This document shows, in pieces, positions 42,810-52,400 of a DNA stretch of 64,000 nt. The stretch lies in the NCBI RefSeq assembly GCF_020707265.1, contig NZ_JAJFEQ010000012.1:1-64000 (forward strand). The letters are read 5' to 3'. This DNA is from Massilia sp. IC2-477. Lineage in GTDB: Bacteria; Pseudomonadota; Gammaproteobacteria; Burkholderiales; Burkholderiaceae_D. Both the position numbers and the translations under genes were made by a program. The notes beneath the pieces were generated by a model that worked only from the letters and a program-made list of their open reading frames with translations, did not search any database and had not been told where the DNA came from. Numbering within the stretch: the stretch's first letter is position 1; each line of letters opens with the position of its first letter.

Positions 42810-43015
42810 GTTGACTTCCTAATAAGTTAAATGCTCACTGTGGTGGTTCCGCCCTTGTTGCAGCGGACTCTGCCTTATTATCTTCCCTGAGCAAAGGGAA
42901 AGCCCACGATGATAGCCGAACAGCAGACTTCCCGTCAATCCGCGCAGGGCCCGCTGTCGCATTTTCTCCGCCCGCTTCTGACTTAGTTCGTTCTTCGCAA
43001 ACAAAGCATTCCCTG

Positions 43016-43035
43016 ATCGCATAATTTCATGCGAT
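43016..43035. repeat. 7-bp hairpin between divergent rplM and hydrolase genes
   Basis: ATCGCAT (43016-43022) and ATGCGAT (43029-43035) are perfect inverted repeats around AATTTC. It could be a regulator binding site. The rest of the 295-base gap between rplM and the hydrolase holds no gene. Confidence 0.35.
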
Positions 43036-43050
43036 GGTGCAACTAAGACA

Positions 43051-43080
43051 TTGACCGTTAAAACGATGCCAATCTAGTAT
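43051..43080 (+). promoter_or_regulatory. Sigma-70-like promoter for the hydrolase/ABC genes
   Basis: TTGACC (43051-43056) and TAGTAT (43075-43080) are spaced by 18 bases, a good match to sigma-70 sites. The predicted start would lie about 18 bases before the GTG, and GAGGAG fits between. Confidence 0.6.
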
Positions 43081-43104
43081 GCAGGCATCCTTTGAGGAGA
43101 TTGT

Positions 43105-44553
43105 GTGAAGACAAGATCGTTACTTCCCCTGGCTGCGCTGTGGCTGGCCGCCTCCGCAGCCCAAGCCCTGCCCTCCGGCGCGGCCGCCACCGCCGCATCC
43201 AAGGCCGTCCGCGGCTGCCACCTCCCCGGCGTCACCGATACCCTGCGCTGCGTCACCATCGACGTGCCCGTGGACCATGCCAAGCCGGGCGGCGACAAGC
43301 TGAAAATCCACGTCACCATCGCCCCGGCCCACCGCCAGGGCACGCGCGGCGATCCGCTGTTCGTGCTGGCCGGCGGCCCCGGCGAAGCCGGCAGCGACGT
43401 CGCCCCCTTGCTGTCCACCGCCTTCAACCGCGTGCGCGCCACCCGCGACATCGTCTTCATCGACCAGCGCGGCACCGGCCGCTCGGGCAAGCTCGATTGC
43501 AAGAGCAAGCCGGAGCACGAGCGCATGACCGAAGACCAGCTGGAAGCGGAACTGCGTAGCTGCATCGCGGCGACCAAGGCCCCGTTCGCGGCCTACACCA
43601 CCGACGCCGCTGCGCGCGACATTGAAGCGGTGCGCACGGCGCTCGGCTACGGGACGGTCAACGTGTTCGGCGGCTCCTATGGCACCCGCCTCGGCCAGGC
43701 CTATGCGCGCCTGTATCCGCAGAGCGTGCGCAGCCTGGTGCTGGATGGGGTGGCCGCGCCCGACCAGGTGATCCCGGCCGGCGCCAAGGATGGCCAGGCC
43801 GCGCTCGACAAACTGTTTGCCCAGTGCGCCAAGGATGCCGGCTGCAACAAGACCTATCCCAACCTGCGCGCCGAATACGAAGGTCTGGTGGCGAAGCTGG
43901 AAGCGGCCCCGCTCAAGCTGAACCTGCCCGATCCGCGCACCGCCCAGCCAGTCGAGATCACCATGACGGCCTCGCGCTTCCTCGGCACCGTGCACGGCAT
44001 CCTGTACTCGCCGGCCGACGCGCGGCGCCTGCCCTTCCTGGTGCACAGCGCCGCCCAGGGCCGCTGGCAGCCCTTCATCGCGCGCCAGAACCTGTCAGGC
44101 GATTTCGGCGGCGAAGGCCATATCGCCACCCTGCTGCACTTCGCCGTGGTGTGCGCCGAGGACGTGCCGCGCATGACACCGGAGCTGCTCGCCGCCGACA
44201 AGGGCAAGCTGACCAAGACGCTGGCCGACAAGATTCCTTCGCTCTGCAAGGCGCTGAACGTGCCCGCCGTGCCGTACAAGGAGCCGGCGCGCATCGAGGC
44301 CCCGGCCCTGCTGCTGTCCGGCGCGCTCGACCCGGTCACCCCGCCGCACCGCGCCGAAACGGCCGCCAAGTACATGAGCCGCGCCCAGCACGTGGTGGTG
44401 GACAACGTCGGCCACGGCGTGTCGCAGCTCGGCTGCGCGCCGCGCCTGCTGCGCGCCTTCCTCGACAAGCCGCAGGACAAGCTGGACGCCGCCTGCCTGA
44501 AAGAGATTCCGCCCCCGACCTTCCAGCTCGGCAGCTTCGGCCCGCAACCATAA
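43105..44553 (+). CDS. Secreted alpha/beta hydrolase (proline iminopeptidase/TAP-like)
   Basis: A 482-residue hydrolase with a signal peptide (about 1-21). The catalytic triad is readable as S191 in GGSYGT, D409 in GALDPVTP and H437 in VGHGV, and the oxyanion segment is LAGGPGEAG. The TAP-like C-terminal domain places it among S33-type exported peptidases that cleave N-terminal residues. The GTG start follows GAGGAG by five bases. It lies 10 bases before the ABC ATPase gene, so all three genes probably share a promoter. Confidence 0.9.
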   Translation: MKTRSLLPLAALWLAASAAQALPSGAAATAASKAVRGCHLPGVTDTLRCVTIDVPVDHAKPGGDKLKIHVTIAPAHRQGTRGDPLFVLAGGPGEAGSDVAPLLSTAFNRVRATRDIVFIDQRGTGRSGKLDCKSKPEHERMTEDQLEAELRSCIAATKAPFAAYTTDAAARDIEAVRTALGYGTVNVFGGSYGTRLGQAYARLYPQSVRSLVLDGVAAPDQVIPAGAKDGQAALDKLFAQCAKDAGCNKTYPNLRAEYEGLVAKLEAAPLKLNLPDPRTAQPVEITMTASRFLGTVHGILYSPADARRLPFLVHSAAQGRWQPFIARQNLSGDFGGEGHIATLLHFAVVCAEDVPRMTPELLAADKGKLTKTLADKIPSLCKALNVPAVPYKEPARIEAPALLLSGALDPVTPPHRAETAAKYMSRAQHVVVDNVGHGVSQLGCAPRLLRAFLDKPQDKLDAACLKEIPPPTFQLGSFGPQP

Positions 44554-44563
44554 GGCAAAGAAC

Positions 44564-45295
44564 ATGATTGAAGTCCACGATGTACGCAAGAAGTTCGGCG
44601 CCGTCCAGGCCTTGGGCGGGGTCAGTTTTACCGCGCGCGACGGCCAGATCACCGCGCTGCTGGGCCCCAACGGCGCCGGCAAGACCACCCTGCTGCGCAC
44701 CCTGGTCGGCCTGCTCAGGCGCGACCACGGCAGCATCGCGATCGACGGCGTCGACCCTGAAAAAGATCCGATGGAAGTGCGCCGCAACATCGGCTTCCTG
44801 ACCGACCAGTTCGGGCTGTACGAGCGCCTCAGCACGCGCGAATACCTCGTGTATTTCGGCGAGTTGAACGGCATGAAGGGCCCGGACCTGAACAAGCGCA
44901 TCAACGAAGTGTCCGAGCTGCTGGGCATGGAAGATATCCTCGAGCGCCGCACCAAGGGCTTCTCGCAGGGCCAGCGCATCAAGGTCGCGATGGCGCGCAC
45001 GCTGCTGCACCGCCCGCGCCACCTGCTGCTGGACGAACCGAGCCGCGGCCTGGACGTCATGAGCACGCGCGCCCTGCGCACCGCCCTCAACGTCCTGCGC
45101 GCCGACGGCTGCTGCGTGATCATGGCCACCCACGTGATGCAGGAAGTGACCGCGCTGTGCGAAGACGTGATCGTGATCGCCGGCGGCCACACCGTGGCCC
45201 AGGGCTCGCCTGAAGAACTGTGCCGCCGCACCGGCATCGCCAACCTCGAGGACGCGTTCGTCAACCTGGTCGGCACCGAAGAAGGAATCGCATGA
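44564..45295 (+). CDS. ABC transporter ATP-binding protein (NatA-like)
   Basis: A 243-residue ATPase. Walker A is GPNGAGKTT at 34-42, the Q loop has Q82, the signature is FSQGQ at 133-137 (a variant of LSGGQ), Walker B is LLLDEP at 154-159, and the H loop is THVMQE. It resembles NatA, the ATPase of sodium or multidrug exporters. Its stop overlaps the permease start by four bases (ATGA). Confidence 0.92.
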   Translation: MIEVHDVRKKFGAVQALGGVSFTARDGQITALLGPNGAGKTTLLRTLVGLLRRDHGSIAIDGVDPEKDPMEVRRNIGFLTDQFGLYERLSTREYLVYFGELNGMKGPDLNKRINEVSELLGMEDILERRTKGFSQGQRIKVAMARTLLHRPRHLLLDEPSRGLDVMSTRALRTALNVLRADGCCVIMATHVMQEVTALCEDVIVIAGGHTVAQGSPEELCRRTGIANLEDAFVNLVGTEEGIA

Positions 45296-46476
45296 AAACC
45301 AAACTCTGGATCGTCTTCTGGAAGGAGCTGCGCGAGACGCTGCGCGACAAGCGTTCGCTCAGCATGCTCGCCCTGTTCACGCTGTTCTACCCGGCCATGA
45401 TCGGCCTGATGCTGCACCAAGGGATCAACAAGAGCACCAAGACCGAACGCGAAGGCATCGAGCTGGCCGTGATCGGCGGGGCCAAGGCGCCGACCCTGAT
45501 GTCGCAGCTGGCCCAGAAGAACATCACCGCCAAGGAGACGGCGCCGATGGACGAGGAAGCCATCGGCGAGCTGCTGCGCTCCAAGAAGGTGGCGGCGGTG
45601 CTGCGCCTGCCGGACGACTACACCGACAACTACATGGCGATGCGCCCGGCGCGGGTCGAGATCTGGTACGACTCGGCCTCGGACCGCGATCGCCAGCGCG
45701 GCGACGTGGAAGAGGTGCTCAGGGCCTACGGCAGCAACATCGCCGGTGCGCGCCTGCTGGCGCATGGCGTGTCGCCGGCCGCCCTCAACCCGGTCATCGT
45801 GCAACGCTACGACACCGGCACCAATGCATCGCGCTCGGCAGTCCTGATCGGCGGCATCATCGGCATCCTGTTCTTCCCGGCCTTCATGCTGAGCATGTCG
45901 GCGGCGGTCGACAGCACCGCCGGCGAGCGCGAACGCCGCTCGCTCGAAGTGCTGATGGCGCAGCCGGCCCGGACCTGGGAACTGGTGTGCGGCAAGTGGC
46001 TTGCCGCCAGCACGCTCGGCATCGTCGGCGTGACGCTGGAACTGATGCTGGCGCACCTGATCCTGAGCTGGCTGCCGCTGGAAGAACTGGGCATGACCTG
46101 GAGCCTGGGCTGGGGCGACCTGCTGCTGGTCTGCCTGGTGACGGTGCCGCTGGCGCTGCTGGGCGGCGCACTGCACATCGCGCTGGCGATGAACTCGAAA
46201 TCGTTCAAGGAAGCGCAGACCATGATCAGCTTCGTGCTGATCGTGCCGATCATCCCGGGCTTCGTGGTGTCCTTCATGGAGCTCAAGACCGCGCAATGGA
46301 TGTACATGGTGCCCTTCCTGTCGAACCAGACCCTGGTCACCGAGATGTCGAAGGCGGGCCACGTCGGCGCCATGCCTTTCCTGCTGACCGTCCTGTGTTC
46401 GGCAATCCCGGCCGCCCTGATCATCGCCTATGCCAGCTGGCGCATGAAGAGCGAGCGCTACGTGCTGGGCGTCTGA
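45292..46476 (+). CDS. ABC exporter permease (NatB-like)
   Basis: A 394-residue permease with one N-terminal membrane helix (about 24-42), a large extracytoplasmic domain (about 45-180) and a five-helix C-terminal block, the ABC2 exporter layout of NatB. The ATG at 45292 gives MKTKLWIVFWKELRETLRDKR, typical for the family; an upstream in-frame extension overlaps the ATPase gene. With NatA and the secreted peptidase it could export a peptide or small ion. The substrate is not inferable. Confidence 0.9.
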   Translation: MKTKLWIVFWKELRETLRDKRSLSMLALFTLFYPAMIGLMLHQGINKSTKTEREGIELAVIGGAKAPTLMSQLAQKNITAKETAPMDEEAIGELLRSKKVAAVLRLPDDYTDNYMAMRPARVEIWYDSASDRDRQRGDVEEVLRAYGSNIAGARLLAHGVSPAALNPVIVQRYDTGTNASRSAVLIGGIIGILFFPAFMLSMSAAVDSTAGERERRSLEVLMAQPARTWELVCGKWLAASTLGIVGVTLELMLAHLILSWLPLEELGMTWSLGWGDLLLVCLVTVPLALLGGALHIALAMNSKSFKEAQTMISFVLIVPIIPGFVVSFMELKTAQWMYMVPFLSNQTLVTEMSKAGHVGAMPFLLTVLCSAIPAALIIAYASWRMKSERYVLGV

Positions 46477-46524
46477 GGCCATCCGCGCCATCGACCTCGA
46501 AGGGGCGTCCGGCAAGGGCGCCCG

Positions 46525-46558
46525 AAGGGGACAACCACTGGTTGTCCCCTTCTGTTTT
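46525..46558 (+). terminator. Terminator after the ABC exporter genes
   Basis: AAGGGGACAACCA and TGGTTGTCCCCTT are perfect 13-base arms with a minimal loop, followed by CTGTTTT. It stands 48 bases past the permease stop and just before the OsmC-like gene. Confidence 0.8.
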
Positions 46559-46597
46559 ACAATGCTCCGGCTACAGCATCCTCAGCGGAGAAATCGA

Positions 46598-47020
46598 ATG
46601 GAAGTGAAAGTCAGCTGGAACGGCCCCTCGGGCATGAGTTTCCGCGCCGAGACCGGCAGCGGCCACATGGTGGCGATGGACGGCGCGCCGGAGGGCGGCG
46701 GCCACAACCTGGCGCCGCGCCCGATGGAGATGGTCTTGGTCGGCACCGGCGGCTGCACCGCCTACGACGTGGTCCTGATCCTGAAACGCGGCCGCGAGGA
46801 CGTGCGCGGCTGCGACGTGACGCTGCAGGCCGAACGCGCGGAGACCGATCCCAAGGTGTTCACCAAGATTAACTTCCACTTCACGGTCACGGGCCGCAAC
46901 CTGAAGCCGGCGGCGGTGGAACGGGCGGTGAGCCTGTCGCACGACAAGTACTGCTCGGCGTCGATCATGCTGGCCAAGACGGCGGAGATCACGCATACGG
47001 TGGAGATTGTGGAGGTTTGA
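46598..47020 (+). CDS. OsmC-like (YhfA-type) redox protein
   Basis: A 140-residue OsmC-family protein. The two cysteines of the peroxidatic type are C53 (GTGGCTAYDVV) and C119 (HDKYCSASIML). OsmC-like proteins reduce organic hydroperoxides as dimers; the YhfA group has poorly known function. GGAGAAA precedes the ATG at 46598. It is preceded by a terminator and probably has its own promoter. Confidence 0.9.
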   Translation: MEVKVSWNGPSGMSFRAETGSGHMVAMDGAPEGGGHNLAPRPMEMVLVGTGGCTAYDVVLILKRGREDVRGCDVTLQAERAETDPKVFTKINFHFTVTGRNLKPAAVERAVSLSHDKYCSASIMLAKTAEITHTVEIVEV

Positions 47021-47072
47021 TCTGATTGCTGGCCGATTGACGGCTTCAGATCTCGCCACCAGCCTTTAATCC

Positions 47073-47185
47073 GTCATGCGCGCCACTGGCGCCCATGACT
47101 TCCGGCGAAGGCCGGAATCCAATTTGCATGAGCAGTCGTAACGCATGCAAAATTGGGTTCCGGCCTTCGCCGGAACGACGTTTAT
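47073..47185. repeat. TTCCGGC/GCCGGAA-family repeat, copy 3
   Basis: TTCCGGC-GAAG-GCCGGAA (47100-47117) and TTCCGGC-CTTC-GCCGGAA (47158-47175) form two hairpins in opposite orientation. Their flanks, CCAATTTGCATG and GCATGCAAAATTGG, also pair, so about 30 bases per arm can form one long palindrome. It lies between the convergent OsmC-like and coq7 genes. Confidence 0.8.
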
Positions 47186-47229
47186 GGGCAGCGTGAAACG
47201 AATCGGGGAGCGTGTCAGCCCCCCATCCA

Positions 47230-47874
47230 TCAAATGCGATACGCCGTCGTCGTCATCACCTTCGACATCGCCTGCATCAGGAACTTCACCGGCACCGGCG
47301 TCTCCGCCGCGCCCAGCGCCTGGGCCGACGCGCCGTGGGCGATTTCATCGACCCGCATCTGCTCCACGATCGCGCGCGAGCGCACATCCTGTGGCGGCAG
47401 GTCTTCCAGGTGGCGGTTCAGGTGCGCCTCGACCTGGCGCTCGGTCTCGACCACGAAGCCCAGGCTCTGCGGGTCGCCCAGCTTGGCGGCGATGCTGCCC
47501 AGCACGTAGGAACCGGCATACCACAGCGGATTGAGCAGACTGGGCTGCGAACCCAGTTCGGACAGGCGCTCGGCCGTCCAGGCCAGGTGGTCTTCTTCCT
47601 CGCGCGCCGACTTGGCGAACTGGGAGCGGATCGCCGGGCTCTTGCCGAAGCGCGCCTGCGCATCGTACAGCGCCTGCGCGCACACTTCGCCGACATGGTT
47701 CACGCGCATCAGGCCGGCGCTGTGGCGGCGGTCGTCGTCGCTCAGCTCGCAGTCGGTGTGCTGGGTGCCCGGGTTCGGACGCGAGGCCGCGGCGACGCCG
47801 CCGACCACGCGCAGGGCCTTGTCGAAACCGGTGATCAGGCTGTCGAGGGGGGTACTGGAACGGTATGCACTCAT
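47230..47874 (-). CDS. coq7: 5-demethoxyubiquinol hydroxylase
   Basis: Coq7 is a membrane-bound diiron enzyme that adds the last hydroxyl group in ubiquinone synthesis. The 214-residue protein carries the iron-ligand motifs NHVGEVCAQALY, EEEDHLAW, ETERQVEAHLN and DEIAHG, the expected E-ExxH pairs. It is the betaproteobacterial counterpart of UbiF. It is a single gene near a hypothetical on the same strand. Confidence 0.95.
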   Translation of the reverse strand: MSAYRSSTPLDSLITGFDKALRVVGGVAAASRPNPGTQHTDCELSDDDRRHSAGLMRVNHVGEVCAQALYDAQARFGKSPAIRSQFAKSAREEEDHLAWTAERLSELGSQPSLLNPLWYAGSYVLGSIAAKLGDPQSLGFVVETERQVEAHLNRHLEDLPPQDVRSRAIVEQMRVDEIAHGASAQALGAAETPVPVKFLMQAMSKVMTTTAYRI

Positions 47875-47933
47875 GATGTTGTCGATGCGATATGCGAAAA
47901 CATCATTATAGGCCTTGCCGGGATGGGCCGGCG

Positions 47934-48359
47934 CTAGCTGCCGGGAAGCTCGGCCTTGCGGCGTGCGATCCAGTCGGCCAGCGGTCCGGCCGGCTCCAGC
48001 CCCGAGATGTTCTTCGCCACGCCCAGGTTCAGCTCGAGCAGGAAGGGAATCGACGGCGCCGGGACTTCCGGGCAGTGGCGCGCGAACGCCTCCATGAAGC
48101 GCGCCGACTCGACGGTCGGCATGACCTTCTCGCCGCTCATGAACTGCAGCACGCTGGTGATGGTATGGCCCTTGCCCAGGGTGTGGTAGATGAAGCGGTT
48201 GAATTCGCGGTCGACTTTCTTGAAGTCGATCGCCTCTTCCGTCATCAGCGCCGCCAGGTAGAACAGCCCGAGCGCGACCCGGAACCAGTCGGTGGATTCG
48301 GCACGGTCGCGTCCTTCGCGCATCAGCGCCAGCAGCTTGTCCTGGATGGCCTTGTTCAT
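47934..48359 (-). CDS. Conserved hypothetical protein
   Basis: A 141-residue, mostly alpha-helical soluble protein with no recognised family. It begins MNKAIQDKLLALMREGRDRAES and has a hydrophobic stretch (RVALGLFYLAALM) that could be a buried helix or a weak membrane segment. The ATG at 48359 is preferred because 22 codons upstream have no coding character. Its stop is 59 bases before the start of coq7 on the same strand. Confidence 0.55.
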   Translation of the reverse strand: MNKAIQDKLLALMREGRDRAESTDWFRVALGLFYLAALMTEEAIDFKKVDREFNRFIYHTLGKGHTITSVLQFMSGEKVMPTVESARFMEAFARHCPEVPAPSIPFLLELNLGVAKNISGLEPAGPLADWIARRKAELPGS

Positions 48360-48542
48360 CCTGCCATTATCCACGTTTATACGGCTAGCGCGAGCAATGT
48401 TTACAAAAAGAAACACCTCGTGCATGGCGTCATCGGCCTATCCCCGGATTATGCAGTCTGGGCCACTAATGCGTCCGTGCGTCGCAGAGATACCACAAAC
48501 ATCAAAACAATTTAATACAATGCAAGTGTAGAAAAGGTTTAT

Positions 48543-49457
48543 ATGCACGCTTGGGGGCATGGCATGGAATTGAAGATCCGCAATTTGTCGAAGACCTACG
48601 CCAATGGCGTGGTCGCGCTCGACCGCGTCACGCTGACCATCCCGGCCGGGATGTTCGGCCTGCTCGGTCCGAACGGCGCCGGCAAATCGACGCTCATGCG
48701 GATCCTGGCCACCCTGCAGGAGTGCGATTCGGGCTCGGTCTTCCTGGACGACATCGACGTCCTGGACGAAAAGGACGAGGTGCGCCGCATGCTGGGCTAC
48801 CTGCCGCAGGATTTCGGCGTCTACCCGAAAGTGACCGCTTACGAACTGCTCGACCATTTCGCCCAGCTCAAGGGCCTGTCGCACAAGCACCGCAGGCGGG
48901 AAGTGGTGGACGGCCTGCTCCAGCAGACCAATCTATGGGAAGTGCGCAACCAGCGCCTCGGTACCTTCTCGGGCGGCATGCGCCAGCGCTTCGGCATCGC
49001 CCAGGCCCTGCTGGGCGACCCGCGCCTGATCATCGTCGACGAACCGACGGCCGGCCTGGACCCGCAGGAACGGGTGCGCTTCCACAACCTGCTGTCCGAG
49101 ATCGGCGAGGACAAGACCGTCATCCTGTCGACCCACATCGTGTCCGACGTGGCCGATCTGTGCTCGAACATGGCGATCATCAACAAGGGCCACGTGCTGC
49201 TGTGCGGCGACCCGCAGGACCTCACCTACGAGATCGAAGACTTCATCTGGGCGCGCTTCGTCACGAAGCAGGAGCTGCCCGTGTTCCAGAAGCGCCACCA
49301 GGTCATCTCCACCCGCCTGCTCACCGGCCGCACCCTGATCCACGTGTATTCCGAGACCGACCCGGGCGACGGCTTCGAACCGGCCCGCGCCAGCCTGGAA
49401 GACGTCTACTTCGCCACCATCGCCGGCAAGCATAATGCCGCAGCAGGGAACTGCTGA
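48543..49457 (+). CDS. ABC transporter ATP-binding protein coupled to a permease/M1 fusion
   Basis: A 304-residue ATPase with Walker A GPNGAGKST, signature FSGGM, Walker B IIVDEP and the H loop STHIVSD, followed by a C-terminal extension of about 80 residues. An ATG at 48543 is preceded by AAAAGG, while a second ATG at 48564 would start at MELKIRN, a more typical N-terminus; the choice is open. The next gene starts three bases after its stop. It probably drives the fused permease. Confidence 0.9.
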   Translation: MHAWGHGMELKIRNLSKTYANGVVALDRVTLTIPAGMFGLLGPNGAGKSTLMRILATLQECDSGSVFLDDIDVLDEKDEVRRMLGYLPQDFGVYPKVTAYELLDHFAQLKGLSHKHRRREVVDGLLQQTNLWEVRNQRLGTFSGGMRQRFGIAQALLGDPRLIIVDEPTAGLDPQERVRFHNLLSEIGEDKTVILSTHIVSDVADLCSNMAIINKGHVLLCGDPQDLTYEIEDFIWARFVTKQELPVFQKRHQVISTRLLTGRTLIHVYSETDPGDGFEPARASLEDVYFATIAGKHNAAAGNC

Positions 49458-49460
49458 TCT

Positions 49461-52400
49461 ATGGGGCAGCTCTTCGCCATCGCCCGCTTCGAGGCGCGGC
49501 AGCGCCTCAAGCTGCTGTCGACCTGGATCTACTTCGGCATGTTCCTGGCGCTGGCGATGCTGTGGATGGCGGCCGCCGGCGGCGCCTTCAAGGACGCCCT
49601 GGTCACCTTCGGCGGCCGGGTCCTGATCAATGCGCCGCGCCAGGTCGCGCTGACCGCGTCCTTCCTCGGCTGCTTCGGGGTGATCGTGGTGGCGGCCGTG
49701 ATGGGGCGCTCGGTGCAGCAGGACTTCGAATACGAGATGCAGCACTTCTTCTTCAGCGCGCCGATCCGCAAGGCCGACTACGTGCTGGGACGCTTCCTCG
49801 GCGCCTTCGTCACGCTGGCGGTGATCCTGTCGAGCATCGTGCTGGGCGCCTGGCTGGGCAGCTTCATTCCCGGCATCGAGCCCGACCGCGTCGGACCCCA
49901 CCACGTCTCCAGCTACCTGCTGCCCTGGCTGCTCACACTGCTGCCGAATACCTTCATCTTCGGCTCCCTGTTCTTCGTGCTGGCCGCGCTGTCGCGCCGC
50001 ATGCTGCCGGTCTACGTGGCCAGCATCGTCATGATGATCGGCTACATCGTCGCGCCATCGCTGGCGCGCGACCTCGACTACAAGACCCTGGCCGCCCTGA
50101 TCGATCCCTTCGGCACCACGGCCCTGATCCGCCTCACCGAATACTGGCCGATCGCCGAGCGCAACGCGCGCCCCGTGATGCTGGAAGGCGTCTACCTGGT
50201 CAACCGCCTGATCTGGATGGCCTTTGGCCTGGTGGTCCTGCTGCTCGGCTACTGGCGCTTCCACACCACCGGCAACCTGGACCCGCGCCACAAGAAGGGC
50301 CAGGGCCAGCAGCTGGCCGACACGCTCGCCGGCCTCGCTCCCGGCAGCCTGTCCCACTCCGCCGTCGACACCCGCGAGCGTCCCGACTTCGAGCGCCGCA
50401 GCCTGGCCGTGCTGCTCGGGAAATCGGTCCTGTACAACCTGCGCGAATCGTGCCGGAACGTCTACTTCCTGGCGCTGGCGATCGCCGGCGCCCTGATCCT
50501 GGCGGCCAGCTCGCTCGACCTGGGCTCGATCTACGGCACCAATACCTATCCGGTCACCTACATGGTGCTGGAACTGATCCGCGACGTGTTCGCGCTCTAC
50601 ATGCTGGTGGTGACCACCCTGTTCGCCGGCGAGATGGTGTGGCGCGAACGCGAGGCGCGCATGTCGCAGATGCTCGATGCCATGCCGGCGCCGACCTGGC
50701 TGCCGCTGGCCGGCAAGACCCTGGCGCTGGTCGGCCTGCAGGCCCTGCTGCTGCTGATGGCGATGGTGGTCGGCATGCTGATCCAGCTGTTCAAGGGCTG
50801 GTTCGGTCTCGAGCCGGGCCTCTACCTGCGCTTCCTGTTCACGGTGCTGCTGCCGCAGTACGTCCTGCTGGCGGCGCTGGCCGTGGCGGTGCAGGTCATC
50901 GTCAACAACCGCTACCTGGCCTACTTCATCCTCATCGCCCTGTACCTGGTCTTCACGACCGCCGCGAGCATTGGCTACGACCACCCGATGCTGGTGTACG
51001 CCGGCTCCCCATCCTTCACCTATTCGGCGATGAACGGCTTCGGCCACTACCTCCTGCGCGAGCACCTGTTCCAGCTGTACTGGAGCGGCCTGGCCCTGAT
51101 GCTGCTGGTGGCGGCGCGCGTGCTGTGGGCGCGCGGGGTCGACAGCGGCTGGCGCGAGCGCCTGCGCCTGGGCCGCCGCAACCTGACCCAGCCGGTGCTG
51201 GCCGGCTTCGGGATCGGCTTCCTGATCTTCGCGGGCACCGGCGCGCTGCTGGCGTATGAACTGCACGCCGGCCGCTTCCAGACCAGCGCCCAGCAGGAAC
51301 GCCAGCGCGCCGAATACGAACTGCGCTACCGCCGCTACGCCAGCCTGCCGCAGCCGCGCATCAGCGACGTGAAACTGGCGGTGGACATCCATCCCGAGCA
51401 GCGCAGCCTGCGCGTGAAAGGGACCTACCAGCTCGAGAACCGGACCGGCAAGCCGCTGCAGGACGTGATCCTGTACCAGGATCGCCGCGCCAACCTGGAA
51501 TTCAACCTGTCGCAGCCGGCGCGTCCCGTGCAGGCCGATCCGGAGCGTGGCTTCTACCACTTCCGCCTGGCCGAACCGCTGGCCCCGGGGGCACGCATCG
51601 CCCTCGAATTCCGCGTCAGCTACGTACCCGGCGGCCTGCTGGGACTGGGGCGCGACACCCCGGTGGTGGGTAACGGCAGCTTCTTCACCAATGAGCTGAT
51701 GCCGCGCATCGGCTACCAGCCCGCCGTGGAGCTGACGGACGACCGCGACCGCAAGCGCCGCGGCCTGCCGCCGAAGGATCCGATGGCCGCGCGCGACGAC
51801 CAGGCCGCACGCGCCAACAACGGCCTGGGCGTGGACGCCGACTGGATCGGCTTCGATGCGGTCGTCTCGACCAGCCCGGACCAGATCGCGATCGCTCCGG
51901 GGACGCTGGAGAAGGAGTGGATCGACAAGGGCCGCCGCTGGTTCCACTACCGGATGGACAAGCCGATCCTGAATTTCTATGCGATCCAGTCGGCGCGCTA
52001 CGAAGTACGGCATGACCGCTGGCAGGACGTGACCATCGACGTGTTCTATCACCCGGGCCACGAAGTCAATGTCGAGCGCATGATCCGCGGCGCCCAGGCC
52101 GGCCTCGACTACGCCTCGCGCCGCTTCGGCCCCTATCCCTTCCGCGAGCTGCGCATCGTCGAGTTCCCGCGTTACGGCAATTACGCCCAGGCTTTCCCCG
52201 GCACCATCCCGTTCTCGGAAAGCATGGGCTTCATCGCCCGCATCGACAACGATTCGCCCAAGGACATCGATTATCCGTTCTACGTGAGCGCCCACGAGAC
52301 CGCGCACCAATGGTGGGGCCACCAGCTGGTGGGTGCGAATACGCGCGGCGCTACCGCGCTGTCGGAAAGCCTGTCCGAATACACCGCGCTGATGGTCATG

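Noticed and set aside
42810..42960. A possible ribosomal-protein leader RNA before rplM
   Set aside because: No structure that I can match to known L13 leaders is visible, and known examples are in other phyla.
44095..46515. An 806-codon minus-strand frame over the NatAB genes
   Set aside because: Antisense to an ATPase with all its motifs and its coupled permease; no domains visible.
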